From Anaerobacterium chartisolvens (lineage in GTDB: Bacteria; Bacillota; Clostridia; Acetivibrionales; DSM-27016), in the NCBI RefSeq assembly GCF_003337415.1, contig NZ_QPJT01000016.1, forward strand, positions 17,487 to 81,486: 64,000 nt of DNA, given 5' to 3'. Below the pieces are notes generated by a model. It did no database searches and had not been told where the DNA came from. It saw only the letters and a program-made list of their open reading frames with translations. A program made the position numbers and the translations under genes. Shown one piece after another: positions 23,453 through 33,170 of the stretch. Each line of letters starts with the position of its first letter. The stretch's first letter is position 1.

Positions 23453-24529
23453 GTCCAGATAGTCCTTCAGCTTTTTGCTTCTGCTTGGATGCCTTAGCTT
23501 TCTTAAGGCCTTTGCTTCAATCTGACGAATCCTTTCCCTCGTCACATTAAACTCCTTGCCAACCTCTTCTAAGGTTCTTGCCCTTCCATCATCCAGTCCG
23601 AAGCGAAGCCTGAGCACCTTTTCCTCCCTCGCAGTAAGGGTATCCAGAACATCTATAAGCTGCTCCTTCAGCAAGGTAAATGCCGCAGCCTCGGCAGGCG
23701 CAGGCGCATCATCATCGGGTATAAAATCTCCAAGATGGCTGTCCTCCTCCTCACCTATAGGAGTTTCAAGAGATACAGGCTCCTGTGATATTTTCATTAT
23801 CTCCCGTACCCTCTCCACAGACATGCTCATTTCCTTTGCGATCTCCTCTGGATGAGGCTCCCTTCCCAGCTCCTGAAGAAGCTGTCTCGAAACCCTTATG
23901 AGCTTGTTTATTGTTTCAACCATATGCACAGGAATTCTTATGGTTCTGGCCTGATCCGCAATTGCTCTGGTTATGGCCTGCCTTATCCACCATGTCGCAT
24001 AGGTGCTGAATTTATACCCTTTTCTGTAATCAAATTTTTCAACAGCCTTAATAAGACCTAAGTTTCCTTCCTGAATCAAATCAAGAAACAGCATTCCTCT
24101 GCCAACATACCTTTTTGCTATGCTTACCACAAGCCTTAAATTAGCTTCGGCCAATCTTCTTTTCGCTTCCGAATCACCCTTTTCCATTCTCTGTGCCAGA
24201 TCAATTTCATTGTCGGCAGATAAAAGGGGTACTTTTCCTATTTCCTTAAGATACATCCTTACAGGATCATCTATGCTTATGCCTTCAGGAATAGTGATAT
24301 TAAGATCATCCTCGGTAATCTGTATGTCTTCCATTTCTGCTTCAATATCGCCAACTACGTCTATTCCCATGTTTTCTACTGTTTCATATATCTTCTCTAT
24401 TTGCTCCGATTCAAGCTCTACGTCTTCAAAAGCGTCCATTATTTCCTTATAGGTAAGCATACCTTTAGACTTACCCTTTTCAACCAGTTCCTTTAAAATT
24501 ATCTTTCTGTTATCATTGCCCGATTTCAA
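23450..24529 (-). CDS. rpoD: Primary sigma factor (sigma-A/RpoD)
   Basis: 359 residues, the compact Firmicutes form. Region 1.1 is at the N-terminus, region 1.2 is [18 protein letters not shown], region 2 is [20 protein letters not shown] then [14 protein letters not shown] (2.4, -10 recognition), region 3 is [20 protein letters not shown], and region 4 is [20 protein letters not shown] (-35 recognition helix). It directs RNA polymerase to housekeeping promoters such as those listed here. It lies 31 bp downstream of dnaG in the classic macromolecular-synthesis operon order. Confidence 0.98.
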   Translation of the reverse strand: MKSGNDNRKIILKELVEKGKSKGMLTYKEIMDAFEDVELESEQIEKIYETVENMGIDVVGDIEAEMEDIQITEDDLNITIPEGISIDDPVRMYLKEIGKVPLLSADNEIDLAQRMEKGDSEAKRRLAEANLRLVVSIAKRYVGRGMLFLDLIQEGNLGLIKAVEKFDYRKGYKFSTYATWWIRQAITRAIADQARTIRIPVHMVETINKLIRVSRQLLQELGREPHPEEIAKEMSMSVERVREIMKISQEPVSLETPIGEEEDSHLGDFIPDDDAPAPAEAAAFTLLKEQLIDVLDTLTAREEKVLRLRFGLDDGRARTLEEVGKEFNVTRERIRQIEAKALRKLRHPSRSKKLKDYLD

Positions 24530-24560
24530 TCCTTCCCCCTCCTTTCTTGTCCAAGCATCC

Positions 24561-26375
24561 TCACAAACTCTTTTGTTCCTTTAGCTTTACAGCAAGTGAA
24601 ATATATTCCGACTTTAATTTTTCAACATCTCCCTTTTGTAAACTATCACTGTTATTCCCCAGCAACAACTGCAGCTCCTTCATTCTCTTCTCTGTTGCAT
24701 GTAATTTAATGCTTTTTATCTTTTCATACACAGCCTTCTTATAATCTTCACACCTGCTTACCTCACTGACTATTCCGGCAAATTCGCTTGAATACCGGCT
24801 ATCCAATAAATTCATAAGCTCCGCGGGAGTAACCGCCTTATTTTCATCAAGCCTGTCTACTAACATTTGCGCGATATGTTTATTATATTCATCAGTGAAA
24901 TCATCAATACATATATCAGCCTTTACCGTCTTGTAAATACTGCTGTCGGCACAAAGGAGCACCAATAACATTCTCTCGTCATATATGGCTTTGGCCTCTC
25001 CGGGGTTTTCATTTGTTGCCCCGCTTTTTTTTACCGGACCGGCCGGTCTGCCGGCCAATGCCTTAAAGCCACCTTTAGGCCTAAGCCTCTTATATACTTC
25101 AGAATTTAAGGCTTCAGGCGATATATCATACTCTGAAGAGAATTTTTTTACATACATTTCTCTCTCTACCAGATTGTCAACCTTTGCCATTAATTCGGCA
25201 GCCTTGTTCAAAAAAACTATTTTTCCTTCTATTTCATCTGTAGCCGTCGTGGCCGTTTGCTTTTTTAAAAGCTTAAGCTTATATTCAATGAGAGAAACAG
25301 AACCTTTTAATAAGTCTCTGAAGCCTTCCTCACCGTTCTTTCTGATATACTCGTCGGGGTCTTTTCCCTCGGGAACCTGCAAAACCTTTACATTGCAGCC
25401 TATATCATTCAATAAATCCAAACCTCTTAAAGTAGCAGCCTGCCCCGCCATATCGGCATCATAGGCTATTATAATCTCCTCCGCGTACTTTTTAAGTAAT
25501 CTTCCCTGACTCTCTGTAAGTGCCGTTCCCAGTGAGGCCACGGTATTTATTATTCCATTCTGGTGAAGAGATATAACATCCATATAGCCCTCTACCACAA
25601 TTAATTGCTTTTCCCCGGAATTTTTAGCCATATTGAGGGCATACAGGTTTTTACTCTTGTTATACACCTTAGTTTCGGGAGAATTCATGTATTTAGGCAT
25701 TGACGAGTCTATCACTCTTCCTCCGAAGCCTATTATATTTCCCCGTATATCAAATATAGGAAACATTATTCTGCCCCGAAACCTGTCATAGAATCCACCT
25801 TTTTTGTTTGTCAGCACCAGACCGCTTTCCGCTATAATCCCTTCGTCAAAACCCGCGGCAGACAAATGCTTGTACAGCATACTCCAATCCTCAGGGGAAT
25901 ATCCAATACCGAACTTTCTTATTATATGTCCGCTTATACTTCTGTTTTTTAAATATTGTCTGGCCTTTTCACCCTCCTTACCGTTTAAACTGCCATAAAA
26001 AAATCTGGCAGCCTCGGTGTTTATCTTAATTATTTCCTGTCTTATACGGGCCTTGTTTTTTTCTTCCTCTCCATCTCCGTCAGGCAATTGTATTCTGGCC
26101 CTATCCGCTAAAAATTTTACCGCGTTAATAAAGTCGAGATTTTCTATACTCATTATAAAATGAATAACGTTTCCACCTTTTCCGCAACCAAAGCAATAAT
26201 ATATCTGCTTTGAGGGCACCACACTGAAGGAAGGTGTCTTTTCCTTATGAAAGGGACAAAGTCCGAAATAATCCCTTCCTTTCCTTTCAAGCTTAACATA
26301 CTGCGAAACAACATCTAAAATATCATTGTTTATTCTTACTTCTTCAATTAACTCCTCTGGGTAATTATTATACAT
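24561..26375 (-). CDS. dnaG: DNA primase
   Basis: 604 residues. The N-terminal CHC2 zinc finger has C40, H43, C61 and C64 ([13 protein letters not shown] and [10 protein letters not shown]). The RNA polymerase core follows, with TOPRIM ([17 protein letters not shown] and [14 protein letters not shown]). A C-terminal helicase-binding region starts near residue 455. It makes RNA primers at the replication fork. The ATG at 26375 has only a weak upstream site. It is co-transcribed with rpoD. Confidence 0.98.
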   Translation of the reverse strand: MYNNYPEELIEEVRINNDILDVVSQYVKLERKGRDYFGLCPFHKEKTPSFSVVPSKQIYYCFGCGKGGNVIHFIMSIENLDFINAVKFLADRARIQLPDGDGEEEKNKARIRQEIIKINTEAARFFYGSLNGKEGEKARQYLKNRSISGHIIRKFGIGYSPEDWSMLYKHLSAAGFDEGIIAESGLVLTNKKGGFYDRFRGRIMFPIFDIRGNIIGFGGRVIDSSMPKYMNSPETKVYNKSKNLYALNMAKNSGEKQLIVVEGYMDVISLHQNGIINTVASLGTALTESQGRLLKKYAEEIIIAYDADMAGQAATLRGLDLLNDIGCNVKVLQVPEGKDPDEYIRKNGEEGFRDLLKGSVSLIEYKLKLLKKQTATTATDEIEGKIVFLNKAAELMAKVDNLVEREMYVKKFSSEYDISPEALNSEVYKRLRPKGGFKALAGRPAGPVKKSGATNENPGEAKAIYDERMLLVLLCADSSIYKTVKADICIDDFTDEYNKHIAQMLVDRLDENKAVTPAELMNLLDSRYSSEFAGIVSEVSRCEDYKKAVYEKIKSIKLHATEKRMKELQLLLGNNSDSLQKGDVEKLKSEYISLAVKLKEQKSL

Positions 26376-26515
26376 TTTATTTCCTTAAATACATATTTCC
26401 TTGTCTCACTTTTCCCAACTTGTTATCTTAATATCTGTTCGACATAATTATTAATATTCCTTCTTTTTTATTAAATAATAGTACGAAATTATATTAAACG
26501 CGTAATATGTTAAAA

Positions 26516-26548
26516 TAAAAACTCATCTCAAAAATCTTAAGAGATGAG
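26516..26548 (-). terminator. Intrinsic terminator upstream of dnaG
   Basis: CTCATCTC pairs with GAGATGAG over an 11-nt loop, and on the minus strand GTTTTTATTTT follows. It would end transcripts arriving from the HD-GYP gene or from the structured element before dnaG. Confidence 0.75.
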
Positions 26549-26759
26549 AAAACATTAAATGTATTCTACATAAGCAACCGCTTTCCCTTCTTACCTGAAT
26601 AAAAAATATTAAGTACTTTTACTCTGTTATTTTCTCTTGTTTTTTACAATTTTATACCTGTACATGAAAATTATACTATATGTATTCATAAGAAATTTAC
26701 AGTAATACATAGGAGGCAATAAAGATATAGACTATGTATGATTACGGGGTATGCAAAAA

Positions 26760-26840
26760 GCAGGCTTATATACCCTCCTATCGCTATAGATCCGCCGCAC
26801 CTTAAAAAAGGTGCCGATAATAGGTTGGTACAAAGCCTGC
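26760..26840. ncRNA. Unassigned structured element (candidate RNA)
   Basis: Three nested helices are visible: GCAGGCTT (26760-26767) with AAGCCTGC (26833-26840); TACC-CT-CCTAT (26771-26781) with ATAGG-TT-GGTA (26820-26830); and the hairpin GCACCTT/AAGGTGC (26797-26814). The bulged stretch 26782-26796 remains single. Runs of T flank both sides, so either strand could be the RNA. I do not recognise it as any known riboswitch, 6S, SRP or tmRNA. It may be an elaborate terminator. Confidence 0.45.
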
Positions 26841-26932
26841 CTGATTTTTAACGTTGAATAAACTACATTCCAAGCATATCATCAAGTATAAAAGGCAGAC
26901 CTACAGGGGTAACCGAATTAGTGACTAATTTA

Positions 26933-27763
26933 TCAAGTATGCCTATAGTGCTTTCCTTGCAGCATGAAGGGCGACTCCTTTTCTCTGTATGCCCTATCCG
27001 ATGTCATCGCGTCATATATATCGGCTACAGCTATTATTTTAGCGAATTCATGTATTTTGTCCGCTTTAAGCCCTACAGGGTAGCCTGTGCCGTCCTCTCT
27101 CTCGTGATGCATCAGCACCGCCATGCATATATCCTTGCTGAAGCTTCCGTTACTCTCTAACAGCCTGTAACCGTGTACGGTATGCTTTTTTATCTCCTCA
27201 TACTCTTCTTCAGTCAGCTCCGACGGCTTACTCAATATATCAGGCAATATTTTAGTCTTGCCAATATCATGCAAAAGCCCCGCCTGCACAACAGCCTTAA
27301 GCTTGTCGGGCGGAAGTTTCATCCACTTTCCTATGAGCATACATAGCAGGGAAACATTTATACCATGCGTATAGGTATATTCATCCACGCTTCTGATCTG
27401 GTTTATGCACCCTACCACATCTCTGTTTTCGTTTATTCTGCTGATAATGGAATCAGACATGTTATTAATGGACTTTGTGTTTATGTTATTTCCTATGGAT
27501 ATTTCATGAAGTATATTTTTAATTTCATCAACATTTTCATTGTACTGAATATTAAAGCTTTCAGCATCGTTTGACACTATAATATCCTCGGGCTGCTCCA
27601 TAACTCTGAAGCTATGATGTCCGAGATTGTCCAGCTTTTTTATAATATGGTCGTCAAGTATAGTATTCTCAGCTACTATTACCGCACCATATTCGTTATA
27701 TATGCTTTCTGCCATCTGCATTCCCGGCATACATTCACTTAAACTCACAAATACTTTTTTCAT
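26933..27763 (-). CDS. HD-GYP domain phosphodiesterase with altered C-terminus
   Basis: 276 residues. The N-terminal ~95 residues (MKKVFVSLSECMPGMQMAES) are the small DUF3391-like or clostridial companion domain. The HD-GYP core then has AGLLHDIGKTKIP-like GLLHDIGKTKILPDI, a metal site at LMHHEREDGTGYP (HHExxDGxGYP signature) and VADIYDAMTSDRAYR. These proteins hydrolyse c-di-GMP (or related dinucleotides) to GMP or pGpG. The reading frame ends soon after ESPF, whereas relatives continue about 60 residues; a +1 frame downstream reads KESTIGILDKL, like the missing 'G-x-LD' segment. The catalytic core is intact. Confidence 0.88.
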   Translation of the reverse strand: MKKVFVSLSECMPGMQMAESIYNEYGAVIVAENTILDDHIIKKLDNLGHHSFRVMEQPEDIIVSNDAESFNIQYNENVDEIKNILHEISIGNNINTKSINNMSDSIISRINENRDVVGCINQIRSVDEYTYTHGINVSLLCMLIGKWMKLPPDKLKAVVQAGLLHDIGKTKILPDILSKPSELTEEEYEEIKKHTVHGYRLLESNGSFSKDICMAVLMHHEREDGTGYPVGLKADKIHEFAKIIAVADIYDAMTSDRAYREKESPFMLQGKHYRHT

Positions 27764-27984
27764 CTTTCCACCTGCATATTAAAAGAATGCGTAAATATTT
27801 ATTATACCAATAATTATAACACATTATTTCAAAAAAAGAACATATTATGTAAAAAAATTTTTTTCGTTTCAATACTTGTAAAATTATTCCCATAACCTTG
27901 TTTGGTAAACTTTTTGCATTGCCATGCCTAAAGTATTATGTTAACATGAAGTAAATATTTACTTTGATGAAAGGGGATGGGCCT

Positions 27985-28257
27985 TTGCAGACAAATAAAA
28001 CTAAGAGCATAGAAAAAATATTTGATGAGCTTTACAAGCTCAGCCCTCTTACAAAAAAAGTAATCAAGCTTGGCACTCATATATCTCTTTTACTTCTGGT
28101 TTTTGGAACGCTGCTTATTCTTTTCAACCGTTCCGCCTTTACTTATGATGCGTATTTCCAGCTTATTGCAGTGTCAATTATAAAATCCAGCTTAACGATA
28201 CTTGCAGAGGTAATTATAGGGGGCTTGATTATTGATTATCTTTTTAAAAAGAAATAG
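27985..28257 (+). CDS. Small two-helix membrane protein
   Basis: 90 residues from TTG at 27985, chosen because AAAGGGG lies 8 bases upstream; an in-frame TTG at 27964 lacks a site. A basic N-terminal stretch (SIEKIFDELYKLSPLTKK) precedes two transmembrane helices (HISLLLLVFGTLLILF and SSLTILAEVIIGGLIIDY) and a Lys-rich end (FKKK). The terminator follows the stop directly. I do not recognise the family and cannot assign a function. Confidence 0.7.
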   Translation: MQTNKTKSIEKIFDELYKLSPLTKKVIKLGTHISLLLLVFGTLLILFNRSAFTYDAYFQLIAVSIIKSSLTILAEVIIGGLIIDYLFKKK

Positions 28258-28289
28258 ACCAATCTATATATAGGTTGGTCTGCTTTTTG
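28255..28289 (+). terminator. Terminator of the small membrane protein gene
   Basis: TAGACCAATCTATATATAGGTTGGTCTG forms a hairpin of about 11 bp, followed by CTTTTTG. It lies between convergent genes. Confidence 0.85.
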
Positions 28290-28679
28290 TTAAAAATCTT
28301 TTATTTCCCCGTGCCTCTCTTTATTATTTATTTCCATAACACTGTTTTTATCACTTACAAAAATAATTTTAGGCTGGAAATCCCTTGCTTCCTTTGAATC
28401 GAACATTCCGTATGAAATAATAATTATTATATCTCCCCGCTGCACCAGTCTGGCCGCCGCTCCGTTTAAGCATATGGTTCCGCTTCCCCTCTCCCCGGGT
28501 ATTACATAGGTTTCAAACCTGCTTCCGTTATTATTATTTACAATTTGAACCTTTTCATTCCTTAGAATATCTGAAGCATCCATAAGATCCTCATCTATTG
28601 TAATGCTGCCTACATAGTTCAAATTTGCCTCTGTAACTGTGGCACGGTGAATCTTGGATTTCATAAGAGTAACAAACAT
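28290..28679 (-). CDS. panD: Aspartate 1-decarboxylase (PanD proenzyme)
   Basis: 129 residues. The self-cleavage site is NYVGSITID with Gly24-Ser25, exactly the usual position, so the ATG at 28679 (GGAGGTG upstream) is right. Ser25 becomes the pyruvoyl group that decarboxylates aspartate to beta-alanine. Other family marks are [20 protein letters not shown] and [13 protein letters not shown]. It closes the panB-panC-panD operon for pantothenate. It lies 4 bp from the panC stop. Confidence 0.97.
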   Translation of the reverse strand: MFVTLMKSKIHRATVTEANLNYVGSITIDEDLMDASDILRNEKVQIVNNNNGSRFETYVIPGERGSGTICLNGAAARLVQRGDIIIIISYGMFDSKEARDFQPKIIFVSDKNSVMEINNKERHGEIKDF

Positions 28680-28683
28680 TAAA

Positions 28684-29529
28684 TCACACCTCCACCATTA
28701 TGTTATCAATAAGTCTGGTGCCTCCGAATTTAACCGCGGCAGCTATAAGAACCTGGCCCTCTATCATGGGTATTTCTTCAAGCCCTGTGGCATCCAAAAT
28801 TGAAATATAATCTATATCCGCCAGCCTCTCTGCCGAAATGCTTCGGGTCAGGTATTCAATTATATTATGCTTTGAGCGTTCCCCTTTTTGTATCATGTCC
28901 CTCGCATTAAAAAGAGAGCGGGATAATACCAGTGCCGCCGCTCTTTGCTCGGCATTCAGATAAACATTTCTGGAGCTCATGGCAAGTCCGTCCTCCTCTC
29001 TTATAATAGGACACGTTATAATTCTCACATTCATATTCAAATCCCTTGTCATTTTTTTTATGACTATGGCCTGCTGGGCATCCTTTTGACCGAAGTAAGC
29101 ATTGTCGGGCTCCACTATATTGAAAAGCTTGGCAACAACGGTAGTAACGCCCCTGAAATGCCCCGGTCTGGACCTGCCGCACAGCTTTTCGGTAACACCT
29201 TGAACCTCGACAAAGGTACCGCAGCCTCCGGGGTACATTTCCTCCGCCGAAGGCGCGAATATTACATCCGCCCCCGCTGCCTGAGCCAGCCCGCAGTCCC
29301 TTTCAATATCCCTTGGATACGTTCCGAAATCCTCATTCGCGCCAAACTGAATGGGATTTACAAATATGCTGACAACGCTAAAATCATTGCTCTGTGAGCA
29401 TTTTTCTATTAGTGAAGCATGCCCTTGATGCAAATATCCCATAGTAGGCACCAGACCTATTGTCTTGCCCATGCTTTTCTGCTCTTTTATTAACGCCTTA
29501 ACATCCTCAATTTTTTCAATTACTCTCAT
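28684..29529 (-). CDS. panC: Pantothenate synthetase
   Basis: 281 residues, cytidylyltransferase-like fold: [15 protein letters not shown] has the HxGH ATP motif, [11 protein letters not shown] is the second conserved strand, and SSRNVYLN is the KMSKS-like loop. It joins pantoate and beta-alanine using ATP. The start overlaps the panB stop (ATGA), so the two are coupled. Confidence 0.97.
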   Translation of the reverse strand: MRVIEKIEDVKALIKEQKSMGKTIGLVPTMGYLHQGHASLIEKCSQSNDFSVVSIFVNPIQFGANEDFGTYPRDIERDCGLAQAAGADVIFAPSAEEMYPGGCGTFVEVQGVTEKLCGRSRPGHFRGVTTVVAKLFNIVEPDNAYFGQKDAQQAIVIKKMTRDLNMNVRIITCPIIREEDGLAMSSRNVYLNAEQRAAALVLSRSLFNARDMIQKGERSKHNIIEYLTRSISAERLADIDYISILDATGLEEIPMIEGQVLIAAAVKFGGTRLIDNIMVEV

Positions 29530-30371
29530 CTGTATTTCTCCTTTAGCTGCACAAGTATTTCATCCTCAACGGTAAAGGAATTGCTTTCATTCGGAAAAAG
29601 CTCTTCCTTTACTTCTTTAATATACATTTCTGCCGCCCGGGTTATGTCGCCTTCCATATCAAGGTATTTTTTTGCATGTCTGGGGCTAAAGTCCTTAAAC
29701 ATTCCCAGTATATCATGGGCTACAAGCACCTGCCCGTCACAGCCCGCCCCTGAGCCTATACCTATTGAAGGTATCTCAAGCCTTCCGCTGATGAACTCCG
29801 CAAGCTTATACGGCACGCATTCCAGTACAATGGCAAATGCTCCCGCTTTCTGCAACGCCAAAGCGTCGTTAAATATTTTTTCGGCCGTCTCTATGGTTCT
29901 GCCCTGAGCCTTATGTCCTCCAAACACATTGATGGACTGCGGTGTATACCCCAGATGCCCCATAACAGGTATTCCCGCCGCTATAATAGCCTTTACGGTT
30001 TCCACTACTTCCTCTCCGCCTTCAAGCTTAATGGCTTTGCATCCGCCTTCACTCATAAGCCTTCCGGCATTTCTTACGCTTTCATGCCTTCCGGTGTGGT
30101 AGGACAAGAATGGCATGTCTCCCACCACCAGAGCTCTTTTTACGCCTCTGGACACTGCTTTTATATGATGCAGCATATCCTCCATTGTCACCCTTACGGT
30201 GTCTTCATATCCCAGCACAACCATTCCCAGCGAGTCTCCCACAAGTATGGAATCAACTCCCGCCTGATCCAAAATTCTTGCTGTGGGATAGTCATACGCC
30301 GTAAGCATGGAGATTTTGTTTTTATTCTCCTTCGCTTTTTTGAATTCGTTAATTGTAAACCTTTTCTGCAT
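29526..30371 (-). CDS. panB: 3-methyl-2-oxobutanoate hydroxymethyltransferase
   Basis: 281 residues from ATG at 30371, chosen for GGGAGG upstream and because MQKRFTINEFKKAKE matches the family start. TAYDYPTARILDQAGVDSILVGDSLG is the TIM-barrel start with metal-binding DS; GDMPFLSY and MGHLGYTPQSI are further signatures. It transfers a hydroxymethyl group from methylene-THF to 2-ketoisovalerate to form ketopantoate. It is first in panBCD. Confidence 0.97.
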   Translation of the reverse strand: MQKRFTINEFKKAKENKNKISMLTAYDYPTARILDQAGVDSILVGDSLGMVVLGYEDTVRVTMEDMLHHIKAVSRGVKRALVVGDMPFLSYHTGRHESVRNAGRLMSEGGCKAIKLEGGEEVVETVKAIIAAGIPVMGHLGYTPQSINVFGGHKAQGRTIETAEKIFNDALALQKAGAFAIVLECVPYKLAEFISGRLEIPSIGIGSGAGCDGQVLVAHDILGMFKDFSPRHAKKYLDMEGDITRAAEMYIKEVKEELFPNESNSFTVEDEILVQLKEKYR

Positions 30372-30687
30372 TGTAATCCTGCCTCCCAAAAGTAAAATGT
30401 ATTGAGATCGATGCTTATTCGTTCCATTTTATTGCCGCTATAACTAAAACTGGCCCATCCCATGACAGGATCGGCCAGCAAATATGCAATATAAAGTAAT
30501 TGCTCACTAAAAACAGGCTTCCCGTCTCTGTCCTTAAAGGATCAAAGCAGCTTTTATTAAGATTAAGCAGTTATTTCCTAAACCGTACGGCTCAATTTAT
30601 AGTCATGATGCCGTCGTCTTATAATATATTACCACACCGGCAGCCCACAAATCAACACTTTGCAGCAACGGCCGCTGTATAATATTT
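30372..30687 (-). other. Leader of panB with a possible coding relic
   Basis: No gene with a start is seen. On the minus strand 30390-30541 stays open and reads like protein (RDGKPVFSEQLLYIAYLLAD, then PVMGWASFSYSGNK) between a TGA and the panB start, but it lacks a start codon and ribosome site. It may be the tail of a decayed gene. The remainder of this stretch is AT-rich; I could not pick a promoter with confidence. Confidence 0.35.
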
Positions 30688-30745
30688 TACTCAAATTCCC
30701 CTTTTCCCCCTCTTTTGAAAAGAGAGGGGGGCAGGGGGGTGAGTA
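30688..30745. repeat. Palindromic REP-like repeat
   Basis: TACTC...GAGTA brackets a strong hairpin (CCCCCTCTTTTGAAAAGAGAGGGGG core, 30706-30730) with GC-rich flanks. The same family occurs at 62398-62492 and 63238-63289, and a relative forms the arms at 19.4-19.6 kb. Confidence 0.75.
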
Positions 30746-30776
30746 GATTCTTAATGTTTATGCTGTAAAACATAAC

Positions 30777-30802
30777 GGACAGCCCGTTTTAAAGAGCTGT
30801 CC
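30777..30802 (-). terminator. Hairpin after secF
   Basis: GGACAGC pairs with GCTGTCC around a 12-nt loop, 17 bp beyond the secF stop. The T-run on the minus strand is weak (GTTATGTTTT). Confidence 0.55.
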
Positions 30803-30818
30803 ATCGGTATCGCTTTAA

Positions 30819-31775
30819 TTAATTTGACTTTGCAGCTTTAGCGGCAACCCTTCTTTTAAGACGCGCTTCCTGCCACACAGCCCATAACGGGCTCGCTATA
30901 AAGATAGTGGAATAGGTTCCGCTTAAAAGTCCTATCATAAGAGGGAAGCTAAAATCCTTTATTGAATCAATGTTATTCACGAATGCAAATACGTATAATG
31001 TAATTACACAAATCATAACCGTCACAGTTGTATTTATTGTTCTGGAAATGGTCTGTATGACACTTGTATTTACAAGCTGTGAGTATGGCATATTTCTCAT
31101 TGCTTTTGTGTTTTCCCTTATCCTGTCATATACAACTATCGTATCATTAATTGAAAATCCAAGTATAGTCAATACCGCCGCCAAAAATGATTCATTTAAG
31201 GGAAGTCCGAAAACAACGTAAACGGAAAACATAATAAATGCGTCATGAATCAAAGCCAGATTGGCAAATATGGCTGCGGACAGACCCGACATAACGCTGA
31301 ATCTCCACCACACATACAATACAATAAGAACAGAGGCAATAATGGCAGCCAATATCCCCTTCTGAAGCATTTCCTTTCCCATAAAGGGTTCTACGCTCTG
31401 AATCTGCATTTGTGCATCCTCTGATACGTTGAAATCCTTTTTAAGAAGCTCAACCACCTGATTTATCTCTTCTCCTGTCAGCGTGCTGTCCTTTGCAACC
31501 CTCAACTGAAGGAGATTAATCTTACTGCTTGAATCTTCAGCGTTGTATGTCTGCATTTTCTGTGCGGTGACACTCTTTCCTATAGCTTTGCTTATAGCAG
31601 CCTGAATATCCTCAGTGTTATAGCTGTCGTCACTCATAAAAATCTGCATAAGAGTGCCGCCTTGAAATTGTATGTCAAGCTTTACTCCTTTTACCATCAG
31701 CCCTATAATCCCGCTCAAAACGAGTATTATGGACAAAACGAAAAAATAACGCCTTTTACTAAACAAATCTACCAT
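30819..31775 (-). CDS. secF: Protein translocase subunit SecF
   Basis: 318 residues with six transmembrane helices. FVLSIILVLSGIIGL leads to the first extracytoplasmic domain (LDIQFQGGTLMQI carries the 'DFxGG' motif as DIQFQGG). AIIASVLIVLYVWWRFS begins the second half, and TILGFSINDTIVVYDRIREN is the conserved TM4-TM5 segment. With SecD it uses the proton gradient to help pull exported proteins across the membrane. It follows secD by 11 bp. Confidence 0.97.
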   Translation of the reverse strand: MVDLFSKRRYFFVLSIILVLSGIIGLMVKGVKLDIQFQGGTLMQIFMSDDSYNTEDIQAAISKAIGKSVTAQKMQTYNAEDSSSKINLLQLRVAKDSTLTGEEINQVVELLKKDFNVSEDAQMQIQSVEPFMGKEMLQKGILAAIIASVLIVLYVWWRFSVMSGLSAAIFANLALIHDAFIMFSVYVVFGLPLNESFLAAVLTILGFSINDTIVVYDRIRENTKAMRNMPYSQLVNTSVIQTISRTINTTVTVMICVITLYVFAFVNNIDSIKDFSFPLMIGLLSGTYSTIFIASPLWAVWQEARLKRRVAAKAAKSN

Positions 31776-31786
31776 ATAAGCACCTC

Positions 31787-33073
31787 CTATGAACCATAAA
31801 GCCAGCGGTGTTTTGCAATATTAATATCCGCAGCGGCTCTCAGCATTATTCTTGAAGCAGTTACTGCCGTAAAGAAGCTTAATAACACTCCCAAAAACAG
31901 GGTGACGGCAAAGCCCTTGATTGCTCCGGTTCCAAGGAAGTAAAGAACTACCGCCGATATAATCGTTGTAACGTTGGAATCCAAGATAGCCGAAAAGGCT
32001 CTTTTAAAGCCTGAATCAACAGAAGCTCCAAGTGTTTTTCCGCTTCTTAGCTCCTCCTTGATTCTTTCAAATATAATTACGTTTGCATCCACTCCCATAC
32101 CTATTGAGAGAATAATACCCGCAATACCGGGGAGAGTCAGAGATATTTTGAACAGCGAAAGAACTACCATCTGAATTACAACAAGGCCGAAAAGCGCAAT
32201 ACATGCTATTACTCCCGGAAGCCTATAATACAGTATCATAAACAGGGCTACAAGTATAAACGCCAATATACCCGCCATTATTGTAACCTTTAAGGCACCC
32301 TCGCCAAGCGTGGGGGTTATGGAATTCAAATCCCTTGCGACCAGCTTAAAGGGCAGAGAACCTGATCTTATTGTGGCTGCCAGCTCTCCCGCTTCCTTGG
32401 CATCTCTCTGTCCGTTTATCGTGGCTTCTCCGTCGGGAATCTGTGACTGTACCGTAGGAGCAACTATAAGGGTGTCATCCATAAATATTGCAATTCTCTT
32501 TCCAATCAGCCTGCCTGTGGCCTCTGAAAACTTCGTCTTACCCTCTCCATTGAGCTTGAGGGTAACAACCACCTCTCCCGTCTGAGGATCCGTGGCAATA
32601 CCTGCATCACTTACATGCTTTCCCTCTATTACAATTTTATTAGTGGGCTTGTAAAGCTTGTTTTCATCTACTAAGTTTTCGTCAACCTCCTGAAATGTAA
32701 GCAGAGCTGTTTTCCCTATTTCATCTACCGCCTTTTGAGGGTTAAAATCCTTCTCTCCGGGCTTGTATGGAATTTCTACAACTATTCGTCCGTTTTCATT
32801 CTCCGTAGTGATGTTTCTGTCATAAATACCCTGAGAATCCAGCCTTCTCTCTATAACCGCCCTTGCAGAAGCAAGCTCCTCGGCGGTAGGCCTTTGTCCC
32901 TCAGGCAGGTCGGGATACAGCGTGGTGGATATTCCACCCTTTATGTCTATTCCAAACCTCATGTTTCTAACGTCATTAATTCCCAAGGCAGGTATACCAT
33001 AGCCTGCCACGCAAGCCAATATACCAATTACGACAATTACCGCCAGGAATTTAATCCCGTTGCTACGTCTCAT
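31787..33073 (-). CDS. secD: Protein translocase subunit SecD
   Basis: 428 residues from ATG at 33073, with GGGGGAA upstream; longer frames lie in the leader. The first transmembrane helix is followed by MRFGIDIKGGISTTLYPD (the 'DLxGG' motif as DIKGG), P1-domain segments, then ALFMILYYRLPG and IGMGVDANVIIFERIKEEL, the RND-type helix with a functional Asp. It partners SecF. The upstream promoter marks it as the first gene of secDF. Confidence 0.97.
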   Translation of the reverse strand: MRRSNGIKFLAVIVVIGILACVAGYGIPALGINDVRNMRFGIDIKGGISTTLYPDLPEGQRPTAEELASARAVIERRLDSQGIYDRNITTENENGRIVVEIPYKPGEKDFNPQKAVDEIGKTALLTFQEVDENLVDENKLYKPTNKIVIEGKHVSDAGIATDPQTGEVVVTLKLNGEGKTKFSEATGRLIGKRIAIFMDDTLIVAPTVQSQIPDGEATINGQRDAKEAGELAATIRSGSLPFKLVARDLNSITPTLGEGALKVTIMAGILAFILVALFMILYYRLPGVIACIALFGLVVIQMVVLSLFKISLTLPGIAGIILSIGMGVDANVIIFERIKEELRSGKTLGASVDSGFKRAFSAILDSNVTTIISAVVLYFLGTGAIKGFAVTLFLGVLLSFFTAVTASRIMLRAAADINIAKHRWLYGS

Positions 33074-33113
33074 CTGTAAAATTCCCCCTTTTTTTTGTTG
33101 TCCGCATGACGAT

Positions 33114-33142
33114 ATTATATAACTATAGCAACTGCCAGTCAA
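33114..33142 (-). promoter_or_regulatory. Promoter of secDF
   Basis: Minus strand TTGACT (33137-33142), 17 bases, TATAAT (33114-33119), about 40 bp before the secD start. Confidence 0.82.
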
Positions 33143-33170
33143 TAGCAAAACGCTGTTATTTTAAGAGCTT

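Larger units (their letters stand above)
26376..26932. other. Gap between dnaG and the HD-GYP gene
   Basis: This 557-bp stretch holds, left to right: AT-rich promoter-like DNA before dnaG, a hairpin terminator (26516-26548), further AT-rich DNA, the structured element at 26760-26840, and a frameshifted tail of the HD-GYP gene ending at a stop codon at 26863-26865. I see no other gene. Confidence 0.6.
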
